Shown here: positions 8,726 through 18,156 of the stretch, piece by piece
Numbering within the stretch: the stretch's first letter is position 1
Layout: every line of letters starts with the position of its first letter
NCBI GenBank assembly: GCA_019090895.1
Contig: JAHRVB010000091.1
Coordinates: 18,298-82,297, forward strand
Length of the DNA: 64,000 nucleotides
Source of the DNA: Kangiellaceae bacterium
GTDB taxonomy: Bacteria > Pseudomonadota > Gammaproteobacteria > Enterobacterales > Kangiellaceae
Direction of reading: 5' to 3'
Notes under the pieces: generated by a model
What the model was told of the DNA's origin: nothing
Seen by the model: the letters and a program-made list of their open reading frames with translations, nothing else
The model's database searches: none
Made by a program: the position numbers and the translations under genes

Positions 8726-10075
8726 TTAGAGTTTGTACTTCTCTAGCCGATAAAGAAAAGCTTTATAGCCGAGCCCCAATAATTTTGCAGCTTGAGTACG
8801 GTTGTTATTGCAATGGCTCAATGCTTGAATTAAACACTCTTTCTCGTGTTCTTCCCATTCTATTCCTTGTTCTGGTAGCAAAAATATTTTGGACTTGTTC
8901 TTGTTATTGAGTTCCAGTTCTTCAACGTCATCTTTATTAATAACACGGTCTATTGAAAGTAAAACGAGTCGTTCAATACTGTTCCTTAACTGGCGAACAT
9001 TGCCTGGCCAAGCATAAGCGAGTAGCATTCTTAGTGCGCTACCTGATAACCTTTTTTGTTCGGATTGATGTTGTTTGCAAAAGTACTTTAGGAAATGGTT
9101 AATGAGGAGTGCGGTATCTTCTTGTCTCTGTCTTAGTGGTGGGATTGATACGGGAATAACGTTCAATCTATAATAAAGATCTTCTCGAAAATTGCCATTT
9201 TCAACTTCTTCAAGTAAATCTCGATTAGTCGCAGAAACGACCCGAACATCGAGTGATATTTCCATATTTGAACCAACTCTGCTGATCGTACCTTCTTGTA
9301 AGAAACGTAATAATTTACTCTGTAGTATCGCGGGCAATTCGCCAATTTCATCTAAAAAAATAGTCCCTTTATTAGCGGCCTCGAATTTTCCGATTCTCGT
9401 TTTATTCGCGCCAGTAAATGAACCTTTCTCGGCACCAAATAGTTCAGCCTCAGCTAAAGATTCGGGGATGGCAGCACAGTTTACTGGTAAAAATACATTT
9501 TCGTTTCTGGCTGATAATTTATGTATAGCGCGAGCCGCTAGTTCCTTTCCTGTTCCGCTTTCACCAGAGATAAGTAACGTCGCGTTAGTCGGCGCGGCCC
9601 GTTCAATTCTCGTGAATAAACGATTCATTGCCGACGATTGTCCAATCATTTCGACTAACTGGCTTCTATGATTTGATTGTTGTTTTAGTTGCTGGTTTTC
9701 TGATTCCAACCCTTTTGTATAAATAAGTTTCTTGATAGTAAAAAGAAGTGATTGTTTATCAAATGGTTTAGGAAGGTAATCATCGGCGCCAGCTCTAATA
9801 ACTTTGATGGCGTGTTCGGCTTCACTGTGTGCAGTTATTAAAATAAATCCACACTCTGGTTGCTGTTCGACGGTGTATTTTAAGAGCTCTTCGCCGTTTA
9901 TCCCTGGCAATTGCCAATCTGAAATAATTAAGTCAGCAGTTTGTTTCTTAAGCAATTCAATTGCACGCTCTGCGCTATCGACGGCAGTGACTGAGAACTT
10001 TTCTTCTCGCAGAATTGACTCAATAATTTCTCGCTGATCTTTTTCGTCTTCAACCAGCAGTATTTGATAGCTCAT
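8726..10075 (-). CDS. Sigma-54-dependent response regulator (NtrC/ZraR/AtoC type)
   Basis: This 449-aa activator has three domains. The receiver covers residues 1-120, with phospho-acceptor Asp53 in ISDWQLPG. The AAA+ domain covers about 143-375, with Walker A GESGTGKE at 171-178 and Walker B GTIFLDE near 238. The Fis-type helix-turn-helix is at 423-449 (NNNRTQAAKLLGL). The sigma-54 contact loop reads GSFTGA (218-223), a conservative variant of GAFTGA. It lies 4 bases after the kinase gene, so the two form a cognate pair. The likely target is the exported-protein gene next door, whose upstream region has a -24/-12-like element. The inducing signal is unknown. Confidence 0.92.
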   Translation of the reverse strand: MSYQILLVEDEKDQREIIESILREEKFSVTAVDSAERAIELLKKQTADLIISDWQLPGINGEELLKYTVEQQPECGFILITAHSEAEHAIKVIRAGADDYLPKPFDKQSLLFTIKKLIYTKGLESENQQLKQQSNHRSQLVEMIGQSSAMNRLFTRIERAAPTNATLLISGESGTGKELAARAIHKLSARNENVFLPVNCAAIPESLAEAELFGAEKGSFTGANKTRIGKFEAANKGTIFLDEIGELPAILQSKLLRFLQEGTISRVGSNMEISLDVRVVSATNRDLLEEVENGNFREDLYYRLNVIPVSIPPLRQRQEDTALLINHFLKYFCKQHQSEQKRLSGSALRMLLAYAWPGNVRQLRNSIERLVLLSIDRVINKDDVEELELNNKNKSKIFLLPEQGIEWEEHEKECLIQALSHCNNNRTQAAKLLGLGYKAFLYRLEKYKL

Positions 10076-10079
10076 ACTT

Positions 10080-11432
10080 CTACAGCCTACTATTTAAGGT
10101 TAATGTTATTTTAGCACCGGAATATCGTTGGTCTATACGCGAGCTGTTATCGGTAACTTGTAAGTTGCCGTTGTACTTTACTGAGGCTATTCGGTGCGCT
10201 AAATACAAACCCATCCCCGCGCCGTAGGTTTTATTAGTATTATGAGGAGAGAATAGTTTCGCTTTAACTTCTTTGCTAAACCCTACGCCTTGATCAGAAA
10301 TTTCAATTCGACTACTTTCGCCACTCGCAGATAGTTTTATTTCTATATGATTACAATAGCCTTCATCATCAATCTGACTACTTGCTTCAATCGCGTTTCC
10401 GATAAGCCCTTGCAGTAGTCCTTTGATTTCTGGTTTTATTATATTTAGGTTAAAGTCTGACTCTTTTCCATCCGCGTGAGGAATAACGATAAAATGCAGA
10501 CTTGAGTTCGAATCGTTACTGAGGCTAATGTCTTTGATAGTGGACTCAAGTAGCTCAGTTAGATCAATAGATTCGGTTAAATTGCTATCACTTGACATTA
10601 TATCCATTAGTGATCGAACCCATTTGTCGATACGGTGAACTTGGTGTTTTACAATTCGACTGAGTTTTTCCTTTGACTTTTTATCATCAGTGCTTATCAT
10701 TTGATCCGTAACAAGGTTCAGAGTATTAAGTGGATTACGAATGGTATGCGCAAGTCCTCGAGCTATTTCAGATAATTCCGAAAGTTGAGTCTGCTTTTGT
10801 AGTTTTTCGTTTTCCTTTTGTAGTCGGTCTATCTTTAAAGACATTTCATTAAACGCTTTAATGGTATCGGCAAGTTCGTTGCTTTGAAAGCGTTCGTCAG
10901 TATTAACTTGAAAACCAAAATCACCCAAGCCAACTTTGTTGGTCGCTTGTTGTAGTGACTTCAGAGGTCTCGATATTTTGCTTGAAAAATAACCCGCAGC
11001 TATAAGACCGATGAATATAAATGCGAAGGCACTGAGGAGGATCTTGTTGGACATATCATCGAGTGATTTTTCTATACCCGTTCTTGGGATATCTATTTGA
11101 TAACTGGTTCCTGCAGAGCGAATCGTTAAGTGATTGTCCCTTTGTCCATCCTGAAGACTAATATTTATTTTGTCTGACATTGTTGCAAGACTGGTAAGAA
11201 TTTCAGTTTGTTCAGTTTGGGTAATGCGACCGTTAAATGCGAATCGTTGAAATTGTACTTGTGGCTTTTTGAAAACTAACGTTTCGATTGTCGAGCGACT
11301 GACCTCAAAAGCAGCTTGGCCAATTTTGGTAGATACGTCTTTGGTGAAATTGTTAATCAGCCAAAATTGCAACAGCAATAACAGACTCAATAGAATGGCA
11401 ATAAATAGAAAGGTAATTTTTCTAAACGTCAT
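10080..11432 (-). CDS. Membrane sensor histidine kinase
   Basis: This 450-aa kinase has a transmembrane helix at about 6-27, a periplasmic sensor of about 100 residues with no recognised fold, and a second helix at about 131-150. A HAMP linker, a short coiled coil, HisKA and HATPase domains follow. The phospho-acceptor is His229 in LAHTIRNPLNTL. The ATP lid motifs DQGVGFS and GAGMGLYLAHRIA lie in the C-terminal third. It is immediately upstream of the sigma-54 response regulator. The small periplasmic sensor and gene order recall ZraS, but no metal-binding cluster is obvious. It presumably phosphorylates Asp53 of the regulator. Confidence 0.9.
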   Translation of the reverse strand: MTFRKITFLFIAILLSLLLLLQFWLINNFTKDVSTKIGQAAFEVSRSTIETLVFKKPQVQFQRFAFNGRITQTEQTEILTSLATMSDKINISLQDGQRDNHLTIRSAGTSYQIDIPRTGIEKSLDDMSNKILLSAFAFIFIGLIAAGYFSSKISRPLKSLQQATNKVGLGDFGFQVNTDERFQSNELADTIKAFNEMSLKIDRLQKENEKLQKQTQLSELSEIARGLAHTIRNPLNTLNLVTDQMISTDDKKSKEKLSRIVKHQVHRIDKWVRSLMDIMSSDSNLTESIDLTELLESTIKDISLSNDSNSSLHFIVIPHADGKESDFNLNIIKPEIKGLLQGLIGNAIEASSQIDDEGYCNHIEIKLSASGESSRIEISDQGVGFSKEVKAKLFSPHNTNKTYGAGMGLYLAHRIASVKYNGNLQVTDNSSRIDQRYSGAKITLTLNSRL

Positions 11433-11531
11433 GATTATTGAAATCCTGTGATAGTGAACACGTTAGTCAGTGATAGTTATTTTAGATTTAACTGACTAAA
11501 GTATTCTTAAGTAGCAGAAATCATGCCATAA

Positions 11532-12344
11532 CTAGAATAACACGTGTAGTAATAGCATAGTAAGGATGCCTAACGTCATTCCAATCAAGTTCCATTTTTC
11601 TGGCAATAAAGCGGTGGTTTCAGATAACTGGAGACCAGGCGGTATCCGACTTTGTGTTCTCGCTGGATTTTCCGGATTGTTAGTGAGTTTTTGATCTTCT
11701 TCATGATGATGAAGTTCGTGTTTTTGACTGGTGTGCATGCAGCCGTCGTCATGTGGTTTATGCAAAATGACGTGTAATAGTGAGCCGGAGATAAAAGCTT
11801 GTAATGCTGCAAAAGCGTTACTTTCATGATACTCAGTAAGGTGCATACTTAAACCGTAACCACTTGCGGTAGCGACGGCCATTGCAACGAGTGTTAGAAG
11901 TGCATACCGTTCTCCAATTAGTGGCTTCAAAAGCCACCAGATAGTCAATCCAACGGGTAATCTATGTAGAATAATAGCTAATGATAATTGCTCGTTATGG
12001 TGATGGGAAGATTCAGGGTTGAACAAGGCCGCACCATCAATGCTGGCATGTACAACGAGTCCAAATATTCCTAATACGATTGTCAGTAAGTGGGTTTTTG
12101 TCGCAGACTTAGCGAACAGCTTTTCGATGATTGTTGGGCCAGCAAATCCAATCAACGCAAGCATAATTGCAAAGAACCCTATCGACCGGTAGGTTTCGGG
12201 TAATACCTCCAAAACCAAAGTTGCAGTAATTACAATGAGTATGAAACCGCTAGCAATTTTATCGGTACGACGCATCGGACCAAACGTTTGGTAGATGAGA
12301 GGACCGATACCTAAAGCAAATAAACTAGCAATTAGAGCGATCAT
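11532..12344 (-). CDS. ZIP-like metal transporter/permease
   Basis: This 270-aa integral membrane protein has about eight hydrophobic helices. The signature HASIDGAAL near residue 103 matches the H-x3-D of ZIP helix 4. ILHRLPVGLTI near residue 126 matches helix 5, although the usual HEIPEG reads HRLPVG, so the second acidic metal ligand is absent. A cytoplasmic loop rich in His (KPHDDGCMH...HELHHHEED) precedes the last helix, as in zinc-handling ZIPs. The ATG overlaps the stop of the upstream oxidase gene (ATGA). Zinc or another divalent cation is the likely substrate. The altered site makes transport specificity uncertain. Confidence 0.7.
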   Translation of the reverse strand: MIALIASLFALGIGPLIYQTFGPMRRTDKIASGFILIVITATLVLEVLPETYRSIGFFAIMLALIGFAGPTIIEKLFAKSATKTHLLTIVLGIFGLVVHASIDGAALFNPESSHHHNEQLSLAIILHRLPVGLTIWWLLKPLIGERYALLTLVAMAVATASGYGLSMHLTEYHESNAFAALQAFISGSLLHVILHKPHDDGCMHTSQKHELHHHEEDQKLTNNPENPARTQSRIPPGLQLSETTALLPEKWNLIGMTLGILTMLLLHVLF

Positions 12345-13726
12345 TTAAATAGTTTACCAGGGTTAAGGATGTTAATCGGATCGAAAGTTCTCTTGATGGA
12401 TTTCATCAATTGTATTTCGATGTCGGAACGACTGAACGATAAATAGTCTTTTTTGACTAGTCCGACACCGTGTTCGGCCGAAATACTACCATCAAAAGAT
12501 TGGAGGATTGTAAAAATAGAGGGATTTGCTTTAGCACATTGTTGTTTAAAATCTTCCAATCCAAGATTCTCTGGCTTTAATATATTTAAATGCAGGTTAC
12601 CGTCGCCAATGTGGCCAAACCAAATATTTTCAAAATCAGGATAGTTTTCGTTTACAAAGTGATCAACTTGTTGAAGGAAATCACCTACTTGGGAAGGTTT
12701 GACCGCGATATCGTTCTTATAAGGCGGGTAATGGGAGATGGATTCTGAGATTCCTTCTCGATAAACCCAGAGTTCTTCGGCTTGTTGTTGGCTTTGGCTG
12801 ATTAATCCGTCAACTAACCATTCGTTCTCTGCGGCTTGTTCAAATGCTGCTAAGGCACTCTCCATCGCTTCGTCCCCATCACTTTCAAATTCCATTAACA
12901 CATAGAAGTTTGCATCATGTTCAAATGGTTTTTTCACGTCTCGGTGAGTAAGCACTTTTTGCAAGGCTTGATGGGAGAAAAACTCAAAGGCCAGTAAATC
13001 CATAGCGGATTGGAAGTGGACTAGTAGGTTAGAAACATCGCTTAGTGATTCTAGTGCAAGCAACATTACAGTAGGGTTCTTCGGTTGGTCGGTCAGTGTC
13101 ATTTCTGCTTCTGTAACAATACCAAGAGTGCCTTCGCTACCGATGATAAGATGCCGAAGGTCATACCCTGTCGCATTTTTAACCAATCCTTTATTGAGTT
13201 TTAGGATTTCACCTTTTGCCGTGACTAATGTTAGCCCTACGACCCAATCTCGCGTTAGACCATACTTAAGTACTTTTATGCCACCGGCATTAGTCGCAAT
13301 GTTTCCGCCGATATGGCTCGAGCCTGCAGACGCAAAGTCGACGGGGTAATAGAGGTTTTGTTCGAGTGCGTACTCTTGCAATTGTTGGGTGATCACTCCC
13401 GCGCCACAAGTGACAGTTCTATCCACACTGTTAAAACTTGATATTTGATTCATTCGCTCTAATGAAATAACCACTTCGCCATTTAAGGCGACTGCACCGC
13501 CACTTAAACCTGTTCTTCCGCCGGACGGAACTACGGCAATTTCATGTTCATAGGCCACGGCCATAATTTTGGAGACTTCTGCGGTAGTCCCTGGTCTTAG
13601 AATGAATGAAGGAGCAGGAGTGTATAAGCGACTCCAATCTTGACCATAATTTTCAAGATCATCTTTGTTTGTCAGAACGTGTTGTTCGCCCACTATGGCG
13701 GAAAATAGCGCGATATTACTCGGCAT
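12341..13726 (-). CDS. FAD-linked oxidase, D-2-hydroxyacid dehydrogenase type (GlcD/Dld/D2HGDH family)
   Basis: This 461-aa flavoprotein has an N-terminal PCMH-type FAD domain, seen in VVPSGGRTGLSGGAV near residue 62 and IGGNIATNAGG near 135. The C-terminal FAD-oxidase domain has the metal-site blocks GHIGDGNLHLNIL and SAEHGVGLVKKDYL near the end. Such enzymes oxidise D-lactate, glycolate or D-2-hydroxyglutarate and pass electrons to the respiratory chain. The exact substrate cannot be chosen from sequence. The gene is separated from pgi by 148 bases and a hairpin, and is translationally coupled to the ZIP-like gene. Confidence 0.85.
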   Translation of the reverse strand: MPSNIALFSAIVGEQHVLTNKDDLENYGQDWSRLYTPAPSFILRPGTTAEVSKIMAVAYEHEIAVVPSGGRTGLSGGAVALNGEVVISLERMNQISSFNSVDRTVTCGAGVITQQLQEYALEQNLYYPVDFASAGSSHIGGNIATNAGGIKVLKYGLTRDWVVGLTLVTAKGEILKLNKGLVKNATGYDLRHLIIGSEGTLGIVTEAEMTLTDQPKNPTVMLLALESLSDVSNLLVHFQSAMDLLAFEFFSHQALQKVLTHRDVKKPFEHDANFYVLMEFESDGDEAMESALAAFEQAAENEWLVDGLISQSQQQAEELWVYREGISESISHYPPYKNDIAVKPSQVGDFLQQVDHFVNENYPDFENIWFGHIGDGNLHLNILKPENLGLEDFKQQCAKANPSIFTILQSFDGSISAEHGVGLVKKDYLSFSRSDIEIQLMKSIKRTFDPINILNPGKLFK

Positions 13727-13831
13727 GAGCTATCCAATTAGAATTTCTATGTGTGAAACGCGAATTGTACCAGATAGGTCTTTTTGAAATCGATATTTAA
13801 TTAATCCCAATAGTTCTAAGGTGAGGCTTAA

Positions 13832-13863
13832 TCCCCACTGTTTGAGGTACCAATCAGTGGGGA
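13832..13863 (-). terminator. Hairpin downstream of pgi
   Basis: A 9-base stem, TCCCCACTG at 13832-13840 paired with CAGTGGGGA at 13855-13863, has a 14-base loop. It lies 12 bases past the pgi stop. No U run follows, so it may be a processing or partial termination site at the end of the ED operon. Confidence 0.45.
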
Positions 13864-13874
13864 AGGGACTAGGA

Positions 13875-15539
13875 CTATTTACCGATGTGACTTAAATAAT
13901 GTTTCATCAATCCTGTGGTCGATGAATCATGAGCTTCAATCTGCTCAGACGTATCGTTCTCGAGCTCGGTGAGAATTGTTTTCGCCAGTTGCTTACCTAA
14001 TTCAACACCCCATTGATCAAACGAGTTAATGTCCCAAATAATGCCTTGAACAAAGATCTTGTGCTCGTATAAAGCGATTAAGGAACCCAGTGTTTTTGGG
14101 TCTAGTTTTTTAAATAGAAATGTATTGCTTGGGCGATTTCCTTTAAATTCTTTATGGGGAACTAGATTCTCAATTTCTTCTTTGGATAAGCCAGATTGAG
14201 CAAGCTCTTCTCGCGCTTCTTGCTGGGATTTTCCTCTCATTAAAGCTTCGGTTTGGGCAAAAACGTTAGAAATTAGAGCATCTTGATGCTTACGCTCACC
14301 ACTGATATTTTCAATCGATGCTAATACGTCAATAGGAACTAATTTGCTGCCTTGATGAAGCAGCTGATAAAACGCATGTTGACCCGGGTTACCCAGTTCA
14401 CCGAATAGTACTGGACCTGTAGAATAATCCAGAGATTTGCCGGAAGCTGTCACTGATTTACCATTACTTTCCATATCAGCCTGCTGAAGATACGCAGGAA
14501 ATCGATGCAGATGCTGGGGGTAGGGCAGGACCGCGATTGATTCTGCCAGATAAAAGTTGTTATACCAAATACCCAATAAAGCCATGATCACAGGAATGTT
14601 TTGTTCAAATGGTTGGTGCTTTAAATGCTCATCGACTTGGTAAGCACCGAGCAGTAATTGTTCAAAATTCTCGGGTCCAATCGCTAACATTGCAGATATT
14701 CCTATTGCAGACCATATGGAATATCTTCCGCCGACCCAGTCCCATATTGCAAATACATTTTCTGGTGCGATTCCAAAATCAAGGGTCGCATCTAAATTAG
14801 TTGAAACCGCCATGAAATGGTTAGCCAGTAAACTCTCGTCTTTAACGGTTTGAAGTACCCAATTTCGAGCTGTGGTGGCATTAAACATAGTTTCTTGAGT
14901 CGTAAACGTCTTGGAACAAATGACAAATAATGTGGTTGTCGGGTCAAGTTTCGCTAAGGTATCATCGATGTCATTTTCGTCAATATTTGCGACAAAATGG
15001 ACCCTTAACGCGTCTGAAATGAATGGTTTTAATGCTTCGGTAACCATCTGTGGGCCCAGGTGTGAACCGCCAATACCGATATTGACCAAATCATTAATTG
15101 GTTTGCCGGTTGAACCGAGCCACTCACCCTGTCGGATTTTATGACTAACTTCTCTAATTTTAGCCAACTCTATCTCAATATCTTCTCGGACGTTTATCCC
15201 ATCGATAATTAATGGTTCGTTAGATTGTGAGCGAAGGGCTGTATGGAGCACAGAGCGTTGTTCTGTGGTGTTAATTTGTTTGCCGGAGAACATGTTTTCG
15301 ATTGCACTACCAAGATTACAGGCCTTGGCTAGATTAACTAAAAGTCGGATAGTTTCTTCGGTAATTCTGTTCTTTGAAAAATCGAAAAGAATATCGTTAT
15401 ATTGGATAGAATGATTAGAGAAACGATTAGGATCTTTGTCAAACAAAGACCTCATATGAGTGTTCTCAGTTTTACGATGATGTTCTAAAAGAGCCTGCCA
15501 TTCAGGCAAGCTCTCTAACGTTGGTTGATTATTGTTCAA
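13875..15539 (-). CDS. pgi: Glucose-6-phosphate isomerase
   Basis: Pgi interconverts glucose-6-phosphate and fructose-6-phosphate. The 554-aa protein has the family blocks NIGIGGSHLGPQM, FVICSKTFTTQETM and GGRYSIWSAIG, and near the end QGIIWDINSFDQWGVELGK. It closes a six-gene run edd-zwf-pgl-eda-gap-pgi, 65 bases after gap. In such an operon Pgi lets fructose-6-phosphate from gluconeogenesis or other sugars return to the ED pathway. Length and motifs are normal (E. coli 549 aa). Confidence 0.97.
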   Translation of the reverse strand: MNNNQPTLESLPEWQALLEHHRKTENTHMRSLFDKDPNRFSNHSIQYNDILFDFSKNRITEETIRLLVNLAKACNLGSAIENMFSGKQINTTEQRSVLHTALRSQSNEPLIIDGINVREDIEIELAKIREVSHKIRQGEWLGSTGKPINDLVNIGIGGSHLGPQMVTEALKPFISDALRVHFVANIDENDIDDTLAKLDPTTTLFVICSKTFTTQETMFNATTARNWVLQTVKDESLLANHFMAVSTNLDATLDFGIAPENVFAIWDWVGGRYSIWSAIGISAMLAIGPENFEQLLLGAYQVDEHLKHQPFEQNIPVIMALLGIWYNNFYLAESIAVLPYPQHLHRFPAYLQQADMESNGKSVTASGKSLDYSTGPVLFGELGNPGQHAFYQLLHQGSKLVPIDVLASIENISGERKHQDALISNVFAQTEALMRGKSQQEAREELAQSGLSKEEIENLVPHKEFKGNRPSNTFLFKKLDPKTLGSLIALYEHKIFVQGIIWDINSFDQWGVELGKQLAKTILTELENDTSEQIEAHDSSTTGLMKHYLSHIGK

Positions 15540-15604
15540 GGCTAAATACCCACAGTAACATTTGTTTGGTTTTAATTTAGTACCTTAATACAATTAGCTC
15601 GGTG

Positions 15605-16654
15605 CTAACCAACTTTTCTTAAGGTTTGTTTGTTTTCAGCAGCCATTAACGCTAAAGACGTATCGAGCATTCGATTTGAGAATCCCCACTCGTTATCGTA
15701 CCAAGACATAATTTTTACAATTCGCCCTTGTACTTTTGTTTGAGCTGAATCGAAGCTAGAAGATGCTGAGTCATGATTAAAATCCACAGATACCAGTGGC
15801 TCGTCAATATATTGTAGTATACCAGCCATTGCGCCTTTTGCTGCTTTTTCGACAATAGAATTAACTTCTTCAATCGTCGTGTCTCGAGATGCTACAAAAG
15901 TTAGATCGACCACAGAAACGTTAATGGTCGGTACACGAATTGCCATACCGTCCAATTTACCTTTCAGTTCTGGTAGTACCAATCCGACAGCTGCGGCTGC
16001 ACCAGTTTTTGTTGGGATCATAGAATGAGTTGCTGAGCGCGCTCGGTAAATATCACTGTGAGCCATATCAATTAGTTTTTGGTCGTTAGTATAGGCATGA
16101 ATAGTCGTCATCAAGCCGGACTCGATACCTATTGCATCATTGAGTACTTTAGCCACTGGTGCAAGACAGTTTGTAGTGCAGGACGCATTGGAAATGATCT
16201 GACAGTCAGCATCGAGAACATCGTGATTTACACCGTATACCACGGTTGCATCTACGTCATTTCCCGGTGCAGAAATAATAACTTTTTTGGCTCCGGCCTC
16301 TAAGTGAAATCCTGCAGAAACTTTATCTTTAAAAATACCAGTACATTCAAGCACAATATCGACTTCAAGTTCTTTCCATGGCAGTGCGCGTGGATTAGTC
16401 TCGTTGCAAATTCGAATCGAATCCTTTTCAACTTGCATATAGGGTATTCCCGATTTTGGATCAGTTTCTAAACTAACATTACGATTAAATCGACCGTGTA
16501 CCGTATCGTACTTAGTTAAGTGAATGTTATTTTCAGCGCTTCCTAAATCGTTAATTGCGACTATTTTTATTTGTTGGCCGTAATCGCCTTCGTAAAGAGC
16601 TCTTAATATATTTCTACCAATTCTACCATAGCCGTTAATTGCAACATTGATCAT
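15605..16654 (-). CDS. gap: Type I glyceraldehyde-3-phosphate dehydrogenase
   Basis: Gap oxidises glyceraldehyde-3-phosphate to 1,3-bisphosphoglycerate with NAD(P). The 349-aa protein begins [15 protein letters not shown], the standard nucleotide-binding start. The catalytic Cys159 is in [16 protein letters not shown] and the [15 protein letters not shown] block favour Gap over erythrose-4-phosphate dehydrogenase. The start is placed at 16654, behind an AGGGG ribosome site. An in-frame extension to 16723 would overlap eda and has no family match. Gap consumes one product of Eda, which fits its place in the ED operon. Confidence 0.94.
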   Translation of the reverse strand: MINVAINGYGRIGRNILRALYEGDYGQQIKIVAINDLGSAENNIHLTKYDTVHGRFNRNVSLETDPKSGIPYMQVEKDSIRICNETNPRALPWKELEVDIVLECTGIFKDKVSAGFHLEAGAKKVIISAPGNDVDATVVYGVNHDVLDADCQIISNASCTTNCLAPVAKVLNDAIGIESGLMTTIHAYTNDQKLIDMAHSDIYRARSATHSMIPTKTGAAAAVGLVLPELKGKLDGMAIRVPTINVSVVDLTFVASRDTTIEEVNSIVEKAAKGAMAGILQYIDEPLVSVDFNHDSASSSFDSAQTKVQGRIVKIMSWYDNEWGFSNRMLDTSLALMAAENKQTLRKVG

Positions 16655-16697
16655 GTTAATACCCCTAAATGTCCGTAAGATTAATTTTATTAAATTT

Positions 16698-17321
16698 TTA
16701 AAGCTGACTCGCTTGATAAGCAAGCTTTGTTATTTCTTCCCAATTGCCATCCGCAATTAATTGTTTGTCTAGCATCCAGGTTCCGCCTACACATGCAACA
16801 TTTGGCAAACTGAGATAATCATTTGCGTTGGCCAAATTAATGCCACCTGTCGGACAAAACGTCGCTTGTGGAAGTGGCCCGCCAATGGATTTCAACATGT
16901 TGACACCACCAGCTGCAGCCGCAGGGAAAAACTTTAAGGAATTAAACCCTTGATTCAAGAGATTCATTACTTCTGAAGGACTTGCAACTCCTGGTAACAA
17001 GGGTGCATTATTTTGTTTGGCAGCTGCAATTAGTTCGGAGGTGGTTCCAGGTGATACAATAAAGTCGGCACCTGCTTCCATTGACGCATCGAGTGTCTGA
17101 GTATTAATAACGGTGCCACTACCAACAACAGCGCCATTTACATTATTCTTAATTTCTTTAATCGCTTCTATTGCTATAGGCGTTCGCAGTGTTACTTCAA
17201 GTACTTTTAATCCGCCTGCAACGAGTGCATTAGCGAGTGGAATTGCTTCTTCAATTTTATTGATAACAATAACTGGTACTACACGAGCGGAACCGAGTAT
17301 TTGTTCTACAGAATTAGTCAA
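16698..17321 (-). CDS. eda: 2-keto-3-deoxy-6-phosphogluconate (KDPG) aldolase
   Basis: Eda splits KDPG into pyruvate and glyceraldehyde-3-phosphate, the last specific step of the ED pathway. The Schiff-base Lys130 is in [12 protein letters not shown] and the general base Glu42 is in VLEVTLRT. Both count from a TTG start at 17321 preceded by AAGAGAG. That start gives [10 protein letters not shown]..., the usual Eda length of 207 residues. An in-frame GTG at 17348 would overlap the pgl stop and has no ribosome site. Confidence 0.95.
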   Translation of the reverse strand: MTNSVEQILGSARVVPVIVINKIEEAIPLANALVAGGLKVLEVTLRTPIAIEAIKEIKNNVNGAVVGSGTVINTQTLDASMEAGADFIVSPGTTSELIAAAKQNNAPLLPGVASPSEVMNLLNQGFNSLKFFPAAAAGGVNMLKSIGGPLPQATFCPTGGINLANANDYLSLPNVACVGGTWMLDKQLIADGNWEEITKLAYQASQL

Positions 17322-17340
17322 TTTTTTCTCTCTTGTTATG

Positions 17341-18063
17341 TTATTCACACCAGTGAATTTCTACCGGTGTTTGTGTTTGGTTTAATAAAACTGATACGGG
17401 ATAGTCAACAGCCAGTGTGTCATTGGTAATTTGTTCTAAGACTTCAATTTTTGTTTTTCCTACGATAAGTATAATGATCAATTCGCTATTCAATATGGCA
17501 TCAAATGTCAGGCTCATGCGTTGAGGGAATTCGCCGGCAACTTCACAGCCTGAAGCGTCGACGGCCACACAGTTATTTATTGAATTAGTGTCGAGAGCAG
17601 AGTCAATAATATTTTTCTTTGGAAAGAGGGAGGCAACGTGTCCATCCTTTCCCATACCAAGTAGAGTGAGACTAAACGGACTCTTTAATTGACTATATTG
17701 AAAGTTAGTCTCAGGTTCGCCTTCAAAGACTGTTTCGGCAGAGTTCTTCATCGCTACGAACTTAGCGGCTGATGCTTGCTCTTTGAACAAATTTCTTTCT
17801 ACCAGCGCTTGGTTACTTTGAGGGTGTTGTGAATCTACCCATCGTTCATCGGATAATGCGATAGATACGTTTTTCCAATCCAATTCCTTTTTAGATAATA
17901 TATCGAAAAGAGGAGCCGGTGTGGTTCCGCCAGGTACAATAAAACTCGCCTTTTCGTTGTCTGTCAGCGCTTTCATTAATCGCGCTTCACAACGATTAGC
18001 CGTTTCGCGGAATAAAACATCTTTTGATTGATGCTTAATCGTTAAAATATTTGTATTGGTCAT
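17341..18063 (-). CDS. pgl: 6-phosphogluconolactonase (DevB type)
   Basis: Pgl hydrolyses 6-phosphogluconolactone, the product of Zwf. The protein (240 aa from the ATG at 18063) has the family blocks FIVPGGTTPAPLFD, ALSDERWV and LLGMGKDGHVASLFP. A TTG five codons upstream at 18078 is an alternative start but adds nothing recognisable. It lies between zwf (93-base gap) and eda (19-base gap) in the ED operon. Confidence 0.93.
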   Translation of the reverse strand: MTNTNILTIKHQSKDVLFRETANRCEARLMKALTDNEKASFIVPGGTTPAPLFDILSKKELDWKNVSIALSDERWVDSQHPQSNQALVERNLFKEQASAAKFVAMKNSAETVFEGEPETNFQYSQLKSPFSLTLLGMGKDGHVASLFPKKNIIDSALDTNSINNCVAVDASGCEVAGEFPQRMSLTFDAILNSELIIILIVGKTKIEVLEQITNDTLAVDYPVSVLLNQTQTPVEIHWCE

Positions 18064-18156
18064 TTTTATTAGTTTCAATTTATTTTTTATTTAAAAGAAA
18101 AATTCATTTAAATTTGTAAAGTTGTTGTTAGGTAAACTTGTTTCTTCGATAAGTTG

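Noticed and set aside
9192..9671. A 159-residue plus-strand frame inside the response regulator gene
   Set aside because: It is antisense to the conserved AAA+ domain, has no ribosome site and resembles no family. It is a shadow of the real gene.
16655..16723. An N-terminal extension of gap
   Set aside because: It overlaps eda, and the family starts at [10 protein letters not shown] with a good ribosome site at 16654.
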